A stretch of 64,000 nucleotides of DNA from JAXLZZ01 sp046350675 (GCA_046350675.1 JAXLZZ010000004.1:124001-188000); one strand, 5' to 3'. Shown: positions 1-8,822, numbered from the stretch's first letter. Notes: generated by a model not told the origin, from the sequence alone. A program made the numbers and translations.

Positions 1-1596
1 GCTTCAGGAGTGCAATATGTATTTGGTGTACCAGGGGAAGAAAATTTGGCCTTTGTGGAGGCTCTGCGTGACTCATCTATCGAGCTGGTAACGATGCGTG
101 ATGAGCAATCTGCAGTATTCATGGCGGCCACAGTGGGGCGCTTAACTGGTAGGGTAGGCGTTGCGCTGTCAACCCTTGGGCCAGGTGCCACAAATCTCGT
201 AACGGGTGTTGCATACGCGCAGCTCGGAGGCATGCCACTGCTCGTCATCACCGGCCAGAAACCGATCAAAAAGAGCAAACAAGGTAAGTTCCAGATCCTG
301 GATGTAGTCGGCATGATGAAACCTATTACCAAATTTGCAGAAACTATCGTAAGCGCTGATCGGGTTCCAACTACGGTCTATCAAGCTATACGGACAGCTG
401 AGAGTGAACGCCCGGGCGCAACCCACATCGAGCTTCCCGAAGACATTGCCGAAGAGGAAAGCGCTGAGCCTGCAATTGGGTGGCAAAAAGTCCGCCGGCC
501 AGTACCGGATGAAAAGAGCATCAACAACCTTGTTACACTTGTCGAAAAGTCAAAACGTCCGGTAGTTGTTATCGGCGCAGGTGCCAACCGTAAGCTTATT
601 GGCAAACAGCTCAAAAATTTCATAGACAAGACTGGCATTCCATTTGTCACTACTCAGATGGGCAAAGGGGTAGAGGATGAGAAGTCTGAGTTGTATCTCG
701 GCACTACAGCACTCAGTAGTGATGATTTTGTGCACCGCGCACTCGAAGCTGCTGATCTGATCATTATGCTCGGCCATGATATAACCGAAAAACCGCCAGT
801 AATTTCAAATGGAGATCAGCAAATCGCGCATCTCAACTTTTATGCAGCCGATATTGATGATGTATACAAGCCAACCGCTGAGGTCATCGGCGATATATCT
901 CATGCACTATGGGCGCTCAGTGAACGAGTAACACCACAAGATCACTGGGAGCTAGAAGTATTTGAACCATATCGTCAAAAACAGCTAGCCGACACACAAG
1001 TGCATGCTGATAGCGCTGATTTCCCGTTAAAGCCGCAGCGACTCGTAAAAGACATGCGCCAAGCCTTGCCAAGTGACGCCATAGTAAGTCTCGATAATGG
1101 CATGTATAAAATCTGGATCGCTCGCAACTATCCGGCGTATGAGCAAAACACTGTACTCCTCGATAATGCGCTGGCAACAATGGGAGCAGGGCTCGGTGCA
1201 GGCATGGCGGCTAAGCTACTAAATCCTGAGCGAAAGGTAGTTGTAGTAGCAGGCGACGGTGGCATAATGATGAATATCGCCGAGCTTGAAACGGCTGTAC
1301 GTCTGGAGCTTGACCTTGTAGTCGTAGTGGTTAATGACAGCGGCTACGGCATGATCAAATGGAAGCAGGGTGGCATGAACCTCCCAGATTATGGCCTAAG
1401 CTTTAGTAACCCTGATTTTATTAAGCTTGCAGAAAGTTTTGGCGCGCATGGCTACCGAGTAGAGAAGACAGAGGAATTCCAACCTTTGCTTGAGAAAGTA
1501 TCTAACGAGTCTGGTGTGCACATAATTGATGTGCCCATCGATTACAGTGAAAACGCAATGTTGATAGGTGACAATCTAAAAAATCGTACAACATAG
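1..1596 (+). CDS. ThDP-dependent 2-oxoacid enzyme, acetolactate synthase-like (5' partial)
   Basis: The reading frame is open to base 1, so the start lies outside the window; about 15 residues are probably missing. The protein has the IlvB/AlsS layout. The PYR domain carries the cofactor-activating Glu in MRDEQSAVFM (visible residue 35). A central Rossmann-like domain follows. The PP domain has the ThDP/Mg motif from GDGG (about residue 418) to NDSGYGM. An aldehyde dehydrogenase follows 9 bases later, with no small regulatory subunit (ilvN) and no other branched-chain gene. A ThDP decarboxylase beside a succinate-semialdehyde dehydrogenase resembles the cyanobacterial 2-oxoglutarate decarboxylase pair, whose decarboxylase is also usually labelled acetolactate synthase. 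Family is sure; substrate (pyruvate or 2-oxoglutarate) is not. Confidence 0.85.
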   Translation, partial: ASGVQYVFGVPGEENLAFVEALRDSSIELVTMRDEQSAVFMAATVGRLTGRVGVALSTLGPGATNLVTGVAYAQLGGMPLLVITGQKPIKKSKQGKFQILDVVGMMKPITKFAETIVSADRVPTTVYQAIRTAESERPGATHIELPEDIAEEESAEPAIGWQKVRRPVPDEKSINNLVTLVEKSKRPVVVIGAGANRKLIGKQLKNFIDKTGIPFVTTQMGKGVEDEKSELYLGTTALSSDDFVHRALEAADLIIMLGHDITEKPPVISNGDQQIAHLNFYAADIDDVYKPTAEVIGDISHALWALSERVTPQDHWELEVFEPYRQKQLADTQVHADSADFPLKPQRLVKDMRQALPSDAIVSLDNGMYKIWIARNYPAYEQNTVLLDNALATMGAGLGAGMAAKLLNPERKVVVVAGDGGIMMNIAELETAVRLELDLVVVVVNDSGYGMIKWKQGGMNLPDYGLSFSNPDFIKLAESFGAHGYRVEKTEEFQPLLEKVSNESGVHIIDVPIDYSENAMLIGDNLKNRTT

Positions 1597-1605
1597 GAGG
1601 GCTTT

Positions 1606-2973
1606 ATGGCATTACGCTCAATCAATCCAACAACCGAAGAAGTTATACAGGAGTTTGATGAGCTCAGCGCTGAAGCCATCGAACAAAAACTCGCGCTTGC
1701 CCAATCAACGTTTGAAACGTGGCGCAATACATCATTTGAAGAGCGGGCCACATTAATGCATAAGGCGGCTCAGAATCTTCGCGATAGCAAGGCAGAATTG
1801 GCACTAGTTATGACGCGAGAAGTAGGTAAAACACTTACTGCTTCGGAAGCAGAAATCGAAAAATGTGCTTTGACCTGTGATTATTATGCAGATAATGCAG
1901 CTACGTTTTTGTCGGAAGAATCAGTTGAAACTGATGCCGGTCAAAGTTATGTGCGCTTCGACCCCATTGGCGTAGTGCTAGCTGTTATGCCGTGGAATTT
2001 CCCGCTCTGGCAAGTCTTCCGTTTTGCGGCCCCAGCGCTCATGGCAGGTAATGTTGGCATTCTGAAGCACGCATCAAACGTACAGATGAGCGGCCAAGCA
2101 ATTGAAAAAGTTTTTGTTGATGCTGGCTTCCCAGAAGGCGCCTTCCTCAATCTCGAAATTGGTTCGGCAAAGGTTGAAGCTATCATCCGTGATCCACGAG
2201 TCAAAGCAGCAACTCTCACCGGAAGTGAGTATGCTGGCAGTCAAGTAGCCAAAGTTGCCGGCGAGGAAATTAAAAAAACAGTCCTCGAACTTGGCGGCAG
2301 CGATCCATTTATTGTTTTTGCAGATGCCGATATCGATCAGGCAGTTAGTGGTGCTGTTACCGGGCGTATGCAGTTTAATGCAGGTCAGAGTTGTATTGCC
2401 GCAAAACGTTTTATTGTAGAGGAGTCAATTGCTAGCGAATTTGCAGATAAACTTACAACCGCAGTTGAAGAGCTCGTGGTTGGAGACCCAGAGTCTGCCG
2501 AAACTTCTGTTGGGCCACTAGCAAGCAAACAGCAACTGGACGACATTGAGAAGCAAGTTACTGCCTCTGTTGAGGCCGGAGCTACCTTATTATGTGGCGG
2601 TAAGCGTAAAGGTGGAAAAGGCTACTTTTACGAGCCAGCAGTGCTTGCGAACGTCACAAAAGGTATGCCGGTATACGACGAGGAGGTCTTCGGACCAGCG
2701 CTGCCAATCATTAGCTTCAAGACTAACGAAGAGGCGATCGCCATTGCCAATGATAGTGAGTACGGCCTAGGCGCCACGATTTTTAGTAGCGATACCAACA
2801 AGGCACAGAACATTGCACGCGATATCGATTCGGGGGCAGTCTTTATTAATAATCCCGTCAAGTCAGATCCGCGGTTGCCATTTGGTGGCGTCAAAAAGTC
2901 CGGCTATGGTCGCGAGCTTTCGCACTATGGTATTCGCGAGTTTGTGAACGTAAAAACAGTTTGGATTAAGTAG
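1606..2973 (+). CDS. NAD(P)-dependent aldehyde dehydrogenase, succinate-semialdehyde dehydrogenase type
   Basis: This is a full-length 455-residue ALDH-superfamily protein. The general base Glu is in VLELGGSDPF (E228) and the catalytic Cys in NAGQSCIAAKR (C263). The cofactor-binding stretch is PWNFPLWQVFR. Length and the GQSC motif match short Sad/YneI-type succinate-semialdehyde dehydrogenases, which oxidise succinic semialdehyde to succinate. A strong AGGAGG ribosome site lies 5 bases before the ATG. The 9-base gap to the upstream ThDP enzyme suggests one operon and a shared pathway: decarboxylation of a 2-oxoacid to an aldehyde, then oxidation. The exact aldehyde is inferred. Confidence 0.87.
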   Translation: MALRSINPTTEEVIQEFDELSAEAIEQKLALAQSTFETWRNTSFEERATLMHKAAQNLRDSKAELALVMTREVGKTLTASEAEIEKCALTCDYYADNAATFLSEESVETDAGQSYVRFDPIGVVLAVMPWNFPLWQVFRFAAPALMAGNVGILKHASNVQMSGQAIEKVFVDAGFPEGAFLNLEIGSAKVEAIIRDPRVKAATLTGSEYAGSQVAKVAGEEIKKTVLELGGSDPFIVFADADIDQAVSGAVTGRMQFNAGQSCIAAKRFIVEESIASEFADKLTTAVEELVVGDPESAETSVGPLASKQQLDDIEKQVTASVEAGATLLCGGKRKGGKGYFYEPAVLANVTKGMPVYDEEVFGPALPIISFKTNEEAIAIANDSEYGLGATIFSSDTNKAQNIARDIDSGAVFINNPVKSDPRLPFGGVKKSGYGRELSHYGIREFVNVKTVWIK

Positions 2974-2988
2974 CACAGGGGAAGCGCT

Positions 2989-4155
2989 ATGATTGATGCG
3001 CTCATTATCGCGTTCATCATTTTCTCGGTATATCGTGGTCGCGAAGTTGGCTTTGCACGACAAGCCTTCTCTGGGGTTGGGTTTTTTGGAGGCATACTAC
3101 TTGGCGCCTGGCTACAACAATATGTAGTATCTGACGACATGAATACGACAGAGCGCTCGCTCGTAGCACTCTCTGTCACCCTAGGCTGCGCGCTAGTTGG
3201 CCTATCGCTAGGGGAGTATCTTGGGCTTCTTGCAAAACAAAAAGTTAGGCCGAAGGGAATTAACAAGTACGACAATATACTTGGCAGCGGGCTTGCGATT
3301 CTATCAATTCTCATTAGCTTCTGGCTACTGGCGGCCGCAATCAACGGCTTGCCGCTTAATAAGCTTAATGAAGCTATCGACCGCTCAAAGATTATTGCTG
3401 CGTTGAATAATACGTTGCCTGATGCACCCACCTTCATCAGCAACTTAGCAAATTTTATTGATCCTAACGGCTTCCCGCAAGTATTTATAGGTGATGGACC
3501 AACGCCACGAACTGACATTAATCTGCCGGCTCTGGGAGAAATGAGTCCAGCGGTTGAGGCAACCCGCGACTCAGTAGTAAAAATTGAAGGCGAAGGTTGC
3601 GGCGGCATAGTCGATGGCTCAGGGTTCGTCGCAAGCAATGGCTTTGTGGCCACCAATGCTCATGTGATAGCTGGGATTAAAAATCCATACGTAAAAGATG
3701 TAGGTGGGAGCAGACGAGCAACACCGGTATGGTTCAATCCTAGTATGGATTTTGCGGTACTGCGTGTCTCTGGCTTGGTAGGCAAGCCATTACAACTTAC
3801 AAGCGGCTCATCTCCAGTAGGCACTCCGGGCGCCGTTCTTGGCTATCCAAACGGCGGTAACTTCAATGTCAGTCTTGCGGCAATACTTGATCAATTTATA
3901 GCTAGCGGGCGTAATATATATGACCGGGGCAACGCTGAGCGCGATGTGTATGAAATTAAAGCCAATGTTGTGCCGGGTAATTCTGGCGGCCCACTTATTA
4001 ACAAAGAGGGTGCTGTAATGGGTGTTGTATTCGCGCAATCTACCAGCCACGCCGGAGTAGGCTACGCGCTCACGAGCGATCAGGTGCGTGGCGATCTTTC
4101 CAAGGCAATTCAGCGCGACACTGCTGTCAGCGCCGGGCAGTGCACCGCAGACTGA
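2989..4155 (+). CDS. MarP-like membrane serine protease (CvpA domain plus trypsin domain)
   Basis: The N-terminal half (about residues 1-140) is a CvpA-type domain with about four membrane helices. The C-terminal half is a trypsin-like protease with triad His225 (TNAHV), Asp254 (MDFAVL) and Ser332 (GNSGGPL). Cys204 and Cys385 flank the protease domain, as the disulfide-forming pair does in mycobacterial MarP, which has similar length (about 397 residues). The protease should lie outside the membrane and act in acid or envelope stress. A GGGGAAG ribosome site precedes the ATG. The next gene is a VKOR disulfide-forming enzyme, which fits a protease that needs a disulfide. The acid-stress role is inferred from MarP. 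Confidence 0.88.
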   Translation: MIDALIIAFIIFSVYRGREVGFARQAFSGVGFFGGILLGAWLQQYVVSDDMNTTERSLVALSVTLGCALVGLSLGEYLGLLAKQKVRPKGINKYDNILGSGLAILSILISFWLLAAAINGLPLNKLNEAIDRSKIIAALNNTLPDAPTFISNLANFIDPNGFPQVFIGDGPTPRTDINLPALGEMSPAVEATRDSVVKIEGEGCGGIVDGSGFVASNGFVATNAHVIAGIKNPYVKDVGGSRRATPVWFNPSMDFAVLRVSGLVGKPLQLTSGSSPVGTPGAVLGYPNGGNFNVSLAAILDQFIASGRNIYDRGNAERDVYEIKANVVPGNSGGPLINKEGAVMGVVFAQSTSHAGVGYALTSDQVRGDLSKAIQRDTAVSAGQCTAD

Positions 4156-4177
4156 TTTCGGGTATACTATAAGCAAT

Positions 4178-4789
4178 ATGGGCAAAATAAAACTAACACT
4201 TCCGAAGGCTTTGCCGTACATCCTTACTATTGGCGGTCTGATAGGGGTGTATTGCGCCTTTATTCTTAGCCAAGATAAAGTCCGTTTGCTCGAAAACCCC
4301 AACCTAAAATTAAGTTGCAGCCTTGATCCGGTCCTCGCTTGCGGTAGCGTTATTACGTCCAATCAGGGGCACGCTTTTGGTTTTCCGAATCCATTTCTCG
4401 GCCTCGCAGGTTTTGCTGCCGTTGCCACTATTGGTGTGACTATATTCGCAGGCGCAAAATTTAAGCGCTGGTTCTGGTTAGCTATGGAGGCAGGCTTGGT
4501 GTTTGCTCTCGGCTTTGTGCATTGGCTTTTCTTTCAGAGTGTCTATTCAATTGGCAACCTGTGCATATACTGTATGGTCGTATGGGTCGTCACCATCACA
4601 TCTTTCTGGTACGTTACGCTCTACAATATCGACAATAAATATATCAAACTGCCGAGGGGCAGAACTCAGAGCGTCTATGGCTGGATCCGCAAACATCATC
4701 TTGATTTGTTAGTGCTTTGGTTCTTGATCATTGCCGCGTTGATCCTCAACCACTTCTGGTATTACTACGGCCGCTACTTTGGCGCCTAG
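4178..4789 (+). CDS. VKOR-family thiol oxidoreductase
   Basis: This is a 203-residue membrane protein with about five hydrophobic helices. It has the VKOR cysteine set: loop pair C47 and C55 (CSLDPVLAC) and the quinone-proximal CIYC pair (C129, C132). VKOR proteins pass electrons from periplasmic thiols to quinone and so drive disulfide formation. No thioredoxin domain is fused, so a separate DsbA-like partner is expected; none is in the window. I chose ATG 4178 because TATACT (4163-4168) lies 9 bases before it, which fits a leaderless transcript. An in-frame codon at 4088 would overlap the protease gene. Confidence 0.88.
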   Translation: MGKIKLTLPKALPYILTIGGLIGVYCAFILSQDKVRLLENPNLKLSCSLDPVLACGSVITSNQGHAFGFPNPFLGLAGFAAVATIGVTIFAGAKFKRWFWLAMEAGLVFALGFVHWLFFQSVYSIGNLCIYCMVVWVVTITSFWYVTLYNIDNKYIKLPRGRTQSVYGWIRKHHLDLLVLWFLIIAALILNHFWYYYGRYFGA

Positions 4790-4818
4790 CATGATACAAT
4801 TCAACCAGTAGAAACAAT

Positions 4819-6198
4819 ATGAAAAAGCAAAAACAAACAGATTACATCAAGAAGGGCGCTGAAGCCCCAGCCGAATTCCTTGAGAAGACCGTCGTGGGGG
4901 CCCAGAGCGTCGCCAATACACTCCCGACCAACAAGATCACCAAAAAGACTAAAGGCTATTGGAATATGCTGGGGCCAGGTTTGACCACCGGGGCATCGGG
5001 CGATGATCCTTCGGGCATTGCCACCTATTCACAAACCGGCGCGCAGTTTGGCTATCAATTCTTATGGATGGCGGCTTGGTCATTCCCACTCGCCGTGACA
5101 ATCCAGGAAATGTGCGCTCGCATCGGCTTAGTCACAGGTAGGGGTTTGGCTGGCAATATAAGAGTGTTTTTTAACAAAAAGGTCTTATACGCCTGCACGA
5201 TTCTGCTTTTCATATCCAACACCATAAATATCGGTGCTAACCTTGGCGCAATGGCAAAAGCCGCGCAGCTATTGAATCCTACGTTAAGCTTTGGCTGGCT
5301 CGTGGTAGGATTTACGTTTTTAAGTCTTTTTTTGCAGATATTCACTCCATACTCTAGATATGCTCGATACCTAAAATGGCTGGCAATGGTGCTCTTAGCT
5401 TACGTATTCTCGGCGCTGTTGGCTAATCTAGACTGGGCCCATGTAGTAAAAGATGCGGTTATACCTGATCTGCATTTCAGCAAAGAAGCGTTCATTATAA
5501 TCTGTGCCGTACTTGGTACGACAATCTCGCCGTATCTCTTCTTCTGGCAAACATCTCAAGAAGTCGAAGAGCAAATCCTTCAAGGGAAGACCACTGTCCG
5601 CGAGCGACGTGCCGCTACACCTGTAGAAGATATCAAAAGCATGCGCATTGACGTGTGGTCAGGGATATTCTTGGGGCAAGTGGTAATGTTCTTTATCATT
5701 GCTGCCTGTGGTGGCATCCTGTATGCGAACGGTGTTACAAATATCGAAACAGCAGCTCAGGCAGCCGAAGCTCTGCGACCTTTCGCGGGCAATGCTACAT
5801 ACTTCTTATTCGCTATCGGGCTAATCGGCACCGGCTTGCTGGCAACACCCGTACTCGCTGGATCCAGCAGTTATGCCCTCAGCGAAAGTTTTAGATGGAA
5901 AGAGGGTCTGTATCGTCCCCTTAGTCAAGCTCATGCTTTCTATGGCATTATTATCATCTCGATGCTTGTTGGACTGGCAATTAACTTCCTCGGCATCGAC
6001 CCAATCAAAGCATTGATTTATTCAGCATTCGCTAACGGACTTGTGGCGCCAGTAATCCTAGCACTGATTGTACTTATAAGCAGCAACAAGAAAATTATGG
6101 GTCGTTGGACCAACAAACGCTCAACAACTGCAATCGGTTGGCTGGCAGTAACCGTCATGACAACTGCTGGAATCGCTGGTATTTGGGCGTTGTTCTAG
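4819..6198 (+). CDS. NRAMP-family divalent metal transporter, divergent (NRMT-like)
   Basis: This 459-residue polytopic protein has the SLC11/NRAMP fold (about 11 helices). In helix 1 the canonical DPGN metal motif reads DPSG (in TTGASGDDPSGI). In helix 6 the canonical MPH is replaced by ISPY (in GTTISPYLFFWQ). Loss of the conserved Asn and Met is typical of the NRAMP-related branch that includes Mg2+ transporters, so Mn2+/Fe2+ selectivity should not be assumed. The hydrophilic N-terminus (about 45 residues) is cytoplasmic. A -10-like TACAAT lies about 20 bases upstream and no clear ribosome site is visible. Confidence 0.85.
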   Translation: MKKQKQTDYIKKGAEAPAEFLEKTVVGAQSVANTLPTNKITKKTKGYWNMLGPGLTTGASGDDPSGIATYSQTGAQFGYQFLWMAAWSFPLAVTIQEMCARIGLVTGRGLAGNIRVFFNKKVLYACTILLFISNTINIGANLGAMAKAAQLLNPTLSFGWLVVGFTFLSLFLQIFTPYSRYARYLKWLAMVLLAYVFSALLANLDWAHVVKDAVIPDLHFSKEAFIIICAVLGTTISPYLFFWQTSQEVEEQILQGKTTVRERRAATPVEDIKSMRIDVWSGIFLGQVVMFFIIAACGGILYANGVTNIETAAQAAEALRPFAGNATYFLFAIGLIGTGLLATPVLAGSSSYALSESFRWKEGLYRPLSQAHAFYGIIIISMLVGLAINFLGIDPIKALIYSAFANGLVAPVILALIVLISSNKKIMGRWTNKRSTTAIGWLAVTVMTTAGIAGIWALF

Positions 6199-6199
6199 G

Positions 6200-7429
6200 C
6201 TACTCAGAACGCAGTGCATCAATCGGGTCGCGACGTGCAGCTTTGAGGGCTGGGATGGTGCCAAAGACTACACCCACAATTGTTGATACGAATAGGGAAG
6301 CAACCACAATTTGCCAAGTGATAACCGGCTGCAAGTTAGTAGCAAGTTTTAGGCTTATTTGAACAGCATATGCCACACCTACGCCAAGTACGCCGCCAAA
6401 GAAGCACAGCACCGTAGATTCAATCATAAACTGTTCAAGTATCTGGCGGTTTGTAGCGCCAATAGCTTTCCTAATGCCGATTTCGTGCGTACGTTCGGCA
6501 ACAGAAACCAACATGACATTCATGATGCCGATGCCCGCCACAATGAGCGATATAGCCGCCACGCCGGCAATTAGGCGCGTAAGCAAGCTCAGAATTGAAT
6601 CGCTTTCTCCAATTGTTTGATTACCTTCTTTAACTACTAAATTACTCTGGCCGCCATGCGAAGCATCCAAATTCTTGTTAACTGCGATAGCAACCGCCCG
6701 AGTCTTATCGGGATCATCAGGCTTGGCGAGTATTTCGTAAATTGGTGCACCATTTTTAGTAATCGACGCGGCTACATCGTCTGGGATAAATATCGCATTG
6801 TTAAAGTTAGCCTGCTCGTTCAATGGGCTAGAATTAAAAGAGTTAAATATGCCGCGCACGATAAATTCTTGCCCATGATACGTGAAACTCCTGCCAAGCG
6901 GCACATTCTCATCCTCAAACAATTTGTTAGCAGCATTGACGCCCAATATAGCAACGTTAGTGCCCATATCTTCTTCATTGATAAACGAACCATAGGCCAC
7001 TGATTGATTAATTAATGCAGGTAAGTCAGGCGTGGTACCAATCACAAACCCCTCGTTGTAGGTTCCGCTATTGCTTTTTGAAGAACCGGTAAGAATCGTC
7101 AGCGGGGCGGAAGCGGCAACACCCTTTGTTTTCTTAACAGTCACGATATCTTTTCGGCTGAGCGGAGCATTAATGCCTGCGCCAATAAAATCCGCTTTAC
7201 TGCTCTCGCCCCCGGCACGCAATTGGCCAGAGCTCACCGTAATAAGATCTTTACCACGGTGCTTAATCTGCCCGCCAATTTGCTGCTTTACGCCCTCACC
7301 AATCGATACAATGACAATGACTGACGCTACACCTATGACGATGCCAAGCATTGTCCAAAAGCTACGCGCCTTCGCAGTACGCACCGCGTCAAAGCCGGCC
7401 CGCAAATGTCCTTGTGAGGAGATTTTCAT
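6200..7429 (-). CDS. ABC transporter permease, MacB/FtsX type
   Basis: The 409-residue protein has the MacB layout. An N-terminal membrane helix (FWTMLGIVIGVASVIVIV) is followed by a large extracytoplasmic MacB_PCD domain (about residues 50-270) and a C-terminal FtsX domain with three helices and the conserved segment HEIGIRKAIGA. MacB-type transporters are mechanotransmitters that move peptides, lipoproteins or lipids without passing them through a channel. The start codon overlaps the stop of the upstream ATPase gene by four bases (ATGA), with AGGAG 6 bases before it, so the two are translationally coupled. No MacA-like periplasmic adaptor is nearby. The substrate is unknown. Confidence 0.9.
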   Translation of the reverse strand: MKISSQGHLRAGFDAVRTAKARSFWTMLGIVIGVASVIVIVSIGEGVKQQIGGQIKHRGKDLITVSSGQLRAGGESSKADFIGAGINAPLSRKDIVTVKKTKGVAASAPLTILTGSSKSNSGTYNEGFVIGTTPDLPALINQSVAYGSFINEEDMGTNVAILGVNAANKLFEDENVPLGRSFTYHGQEFIVRGIFNSFNSSPLNEQANFNNAIFIPDDVAASITKNGAPIYEILAKPDDPDKTRAVAIAVNKNLDASHGGQSNLVVKEGNQTIGESDSILSLLTRLIAGVAAISLIVAGIGIMNVMLVSVAERTHEIGIRKAIGATNRQILEQFMIESTVLCFFGGVLGVGVAYAVQISLKLATNLQPVITWQIVVASLFVSTIVGVVFGTIPALKAARRDPIDALRSE

Positions 7430-8307
7430 GATTTACTCCTCGTAGTTTTACGAGTTTTTGTAGTCTTGGTTTTTGCGCGTGGTTTTTTGGGCTTCTTTTT
7501 GCCTCGTTTGGCTTCTTTGTCAGGGATACCTTTCATCAGAGCTGATACCCCAGCCAGATCATGCTCTTCGCGATCGGCAGCCGGTGTGCTCATAACTTTA
7601 CGAGCGGTGCTTGCAACTCGACCAACTGCAGTTTTTTCGTCGTGGACGATACTGCCGTCGTGCATATATAGCACACGCGTGGCGTAGCGAGTTAGCTCTG
7701 GGTTGTGCGTCACAAACAGCACGGTATTGCCCATTTTATGGATGTCAGCCAACAGCTCCATCACCAAGAGGGAGCTGGCACTATCTAGATTGCCAGTTGG
7801 TTCATCCGCAATAATTAACTTGGGATTATTGACTAGCGCACGAGCAATCGCCGCACATTGCGCCTGGCCGCCACTTAATTGATTTGGCAAAAAATATTCA
7901 CGGCTCTGGATGCCAACGCGCTCGAGCATTTGGCTCGCAAGTTTGATACGGCGATTTTGCGAAATACCTTTATACGTAAGCGGCAGCGCGACATTCTCAA
8001 GAACGGTAAGGCGGGGTAACAGATTAAAAGATTGGAAGATAAAACCAATTGTGTCACGCCGAATTTTTGCAGCCTGATTTGGTCGTAAACGGGCAACCGG
8101 CTTATTGTCAAAACGATAGCTCCCATGGCTCGGTCGATCAAGTAAACCAATTACATTCAGCAAGGTACTCTTACCGCAACCACTCGGCCCCATGATTGCC
8201 ACAAATTCACCTTTTTCCACGGTCAAGTTGACCTCGTCGAGCGCTAGGGTAGTAGCATCGCCGAAGCCGTACAGTTTACTGACGTCTTGAACATCTATAA
8301 GTGGCAT
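7426..8307 (-). CDS. ABC transporter ATP-binding protein, MacB/LolD type
   Basis: Walker A is GPSGCGKST, Walker B is LIIADEPTGNLD, and the H-loop is VTHNPEL. The signature reads LSGGQAQCAAIARA; the usual Arg after the second Gln is Cys, a small oddity. The C-terminus adds about 70 residues, ending in a Lys/Arg/Thr-rich tail (KEAKRGKKKPKKPRAK and on) that could bind nucleic acid or the membrane surface. I chose ATG 8307 (MPLIDVQDV) because homologues begin there and a TAAACT box sits 7 bases upstream; an in-frame start at 8370 would run through a hairpin. It forms a pair with the downstream permease. Confidence 0.9.
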   Translation of the reverse strand: MPLIDVQDVSKLYGFGDATTLALDEVNLTVEKGEFVAIMGPSGCGKSTLLNVIGLLDRPSHGSYRFDNKPVARLRPNQAAKIRRDTIGFIFQSFNLLPRLTVLENVALPLTYKGISQNRRIKLASQMLERVGIQSREYFLPNQLSGGQAQCAAIARALVNNPKLIIADEPTGNLDSASSLLVMELLADIHKMGNTVLFVTHNPELTRYATRVLYMHDGSIVHDEKTAVGRVASTARKVMSTPAADREEHDLAGVSALMKGIPDKEAKRGKKKPKKPRAKTKTTKTRKTTRSKS

Positions 8308-8359
8308 TGAATATAGTTTAGACCTGTCTTTGCCATTCCCGCAAGGTGTTTTTGTAGTA

Positions 8360-8522
8360 ATATTGGGCACAATCCTGTGCCCAATATATGACGAGCCCGA
8401 GAATACAGGCCTCTATAAACAAAGTATTCTCGGTGCGAAGCTATATATTGCGAACAGTTCTGAGTATTTTTGTATAATGTAGTTTGTGTTTGCCAAAATT
8501 CAAACGTTTAGTTTGAATTTTG
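8360..8522. repeat. Three consecutive perfect hairpins between ABC operon and tRNA-Ser
   Basis: Three perfect inverted repeats follow each other. The first has 12-bp arms (ATATTGGGCACA, 8360-8371, with 8376-8387). The second has 10-bp arms (CCGAGAATAC, 8397-8406, with 8424-8433). The third has 12-bp arms (CAAAATTCAAAC, 8494-8505, with 8511-8522). None is followed by a clean T-run on either strand, so they are not obvious terminators. A TATAAT at 8473-8478, between hairpins 2 and 3, could drive the tRNA-Ser. Confidence 0.7.
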
Positions 8523-8528
8523 AGAGGA

Positions 8529-8591
8529 GCGCCGTAATCATAGGCCGAAGCTTTTGCCGGCAGGCAAAACGAGGTAATGATGTACGGTGCG
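8529..8591 (+). other. Structured element just upstream of tRNA-Ser
   Basis: Bases 8529-8541 pair with 8577-8591 over 13 bp with one bulge and one G-U pair. Inside lies a smaller hairpin, TTTTGCC/GGCAAAA. The element ends 4 bases before the tRNA 5' end. It could be a tRNA leader processed by RNases or a small palindromic repeat. Function is unknown. Confidence 0.5.
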
Positions 8592-8595
8592 ACGA

Positions 8596-8685
8596 GGAGG
8601 GGTGCAGGAGTGGTTGAACTGGCACGCCTGGAAAGTGTGTATGGCGGCAACGTCATCGAGGGTTCGAATCCCTCTCCCTCCGCCA
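8596..8685 (+). tRNA. tRNA-Ser (anticodon GGA)
   Basis: This is a 90-nt cloverleaf with a long variable arm. The acceptor stem is GGAGGGG/TCCCTCC (last pair G-U). The D stem is CAG/CTG, the anticodon stem CACGC/GTGTG with loop CTGGAAA (anticodon GGA, reads UCC/UCU), and the T arm GAGGG-TTCGAAT-CCCTC. CCA is encoded (8683-8685). Its 3' end appears to be the attachment site of the island that follows. Confidence 0.95.
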
Positions 8686-8822
8686 AGAATATAGTTCGGA
8701 TCCGACCCGTTCTTCTAAAGTGCATAACTTATGGAGAGGGTCGTTTTCATTTATCTTGAAGCGTTACGAAATGAGCCTAAATTCAGCATTCCCGTTTACT
8801 ATGGCATGGAATTCGAACTGAC

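Noticed and set aside
4088..4177. Longer N-terminus for the VKOR gene
   Set aside because: It would overlap the protease gene and begin upstream of the -10 box that directs ATG 4178.
8441..8725. Antisense frame across tRNA-Ser (contains EGEGFEPSMTLPPY)
   Set aside because: It is the usual spurious translation of a tRNA gene read on the wrong strand.
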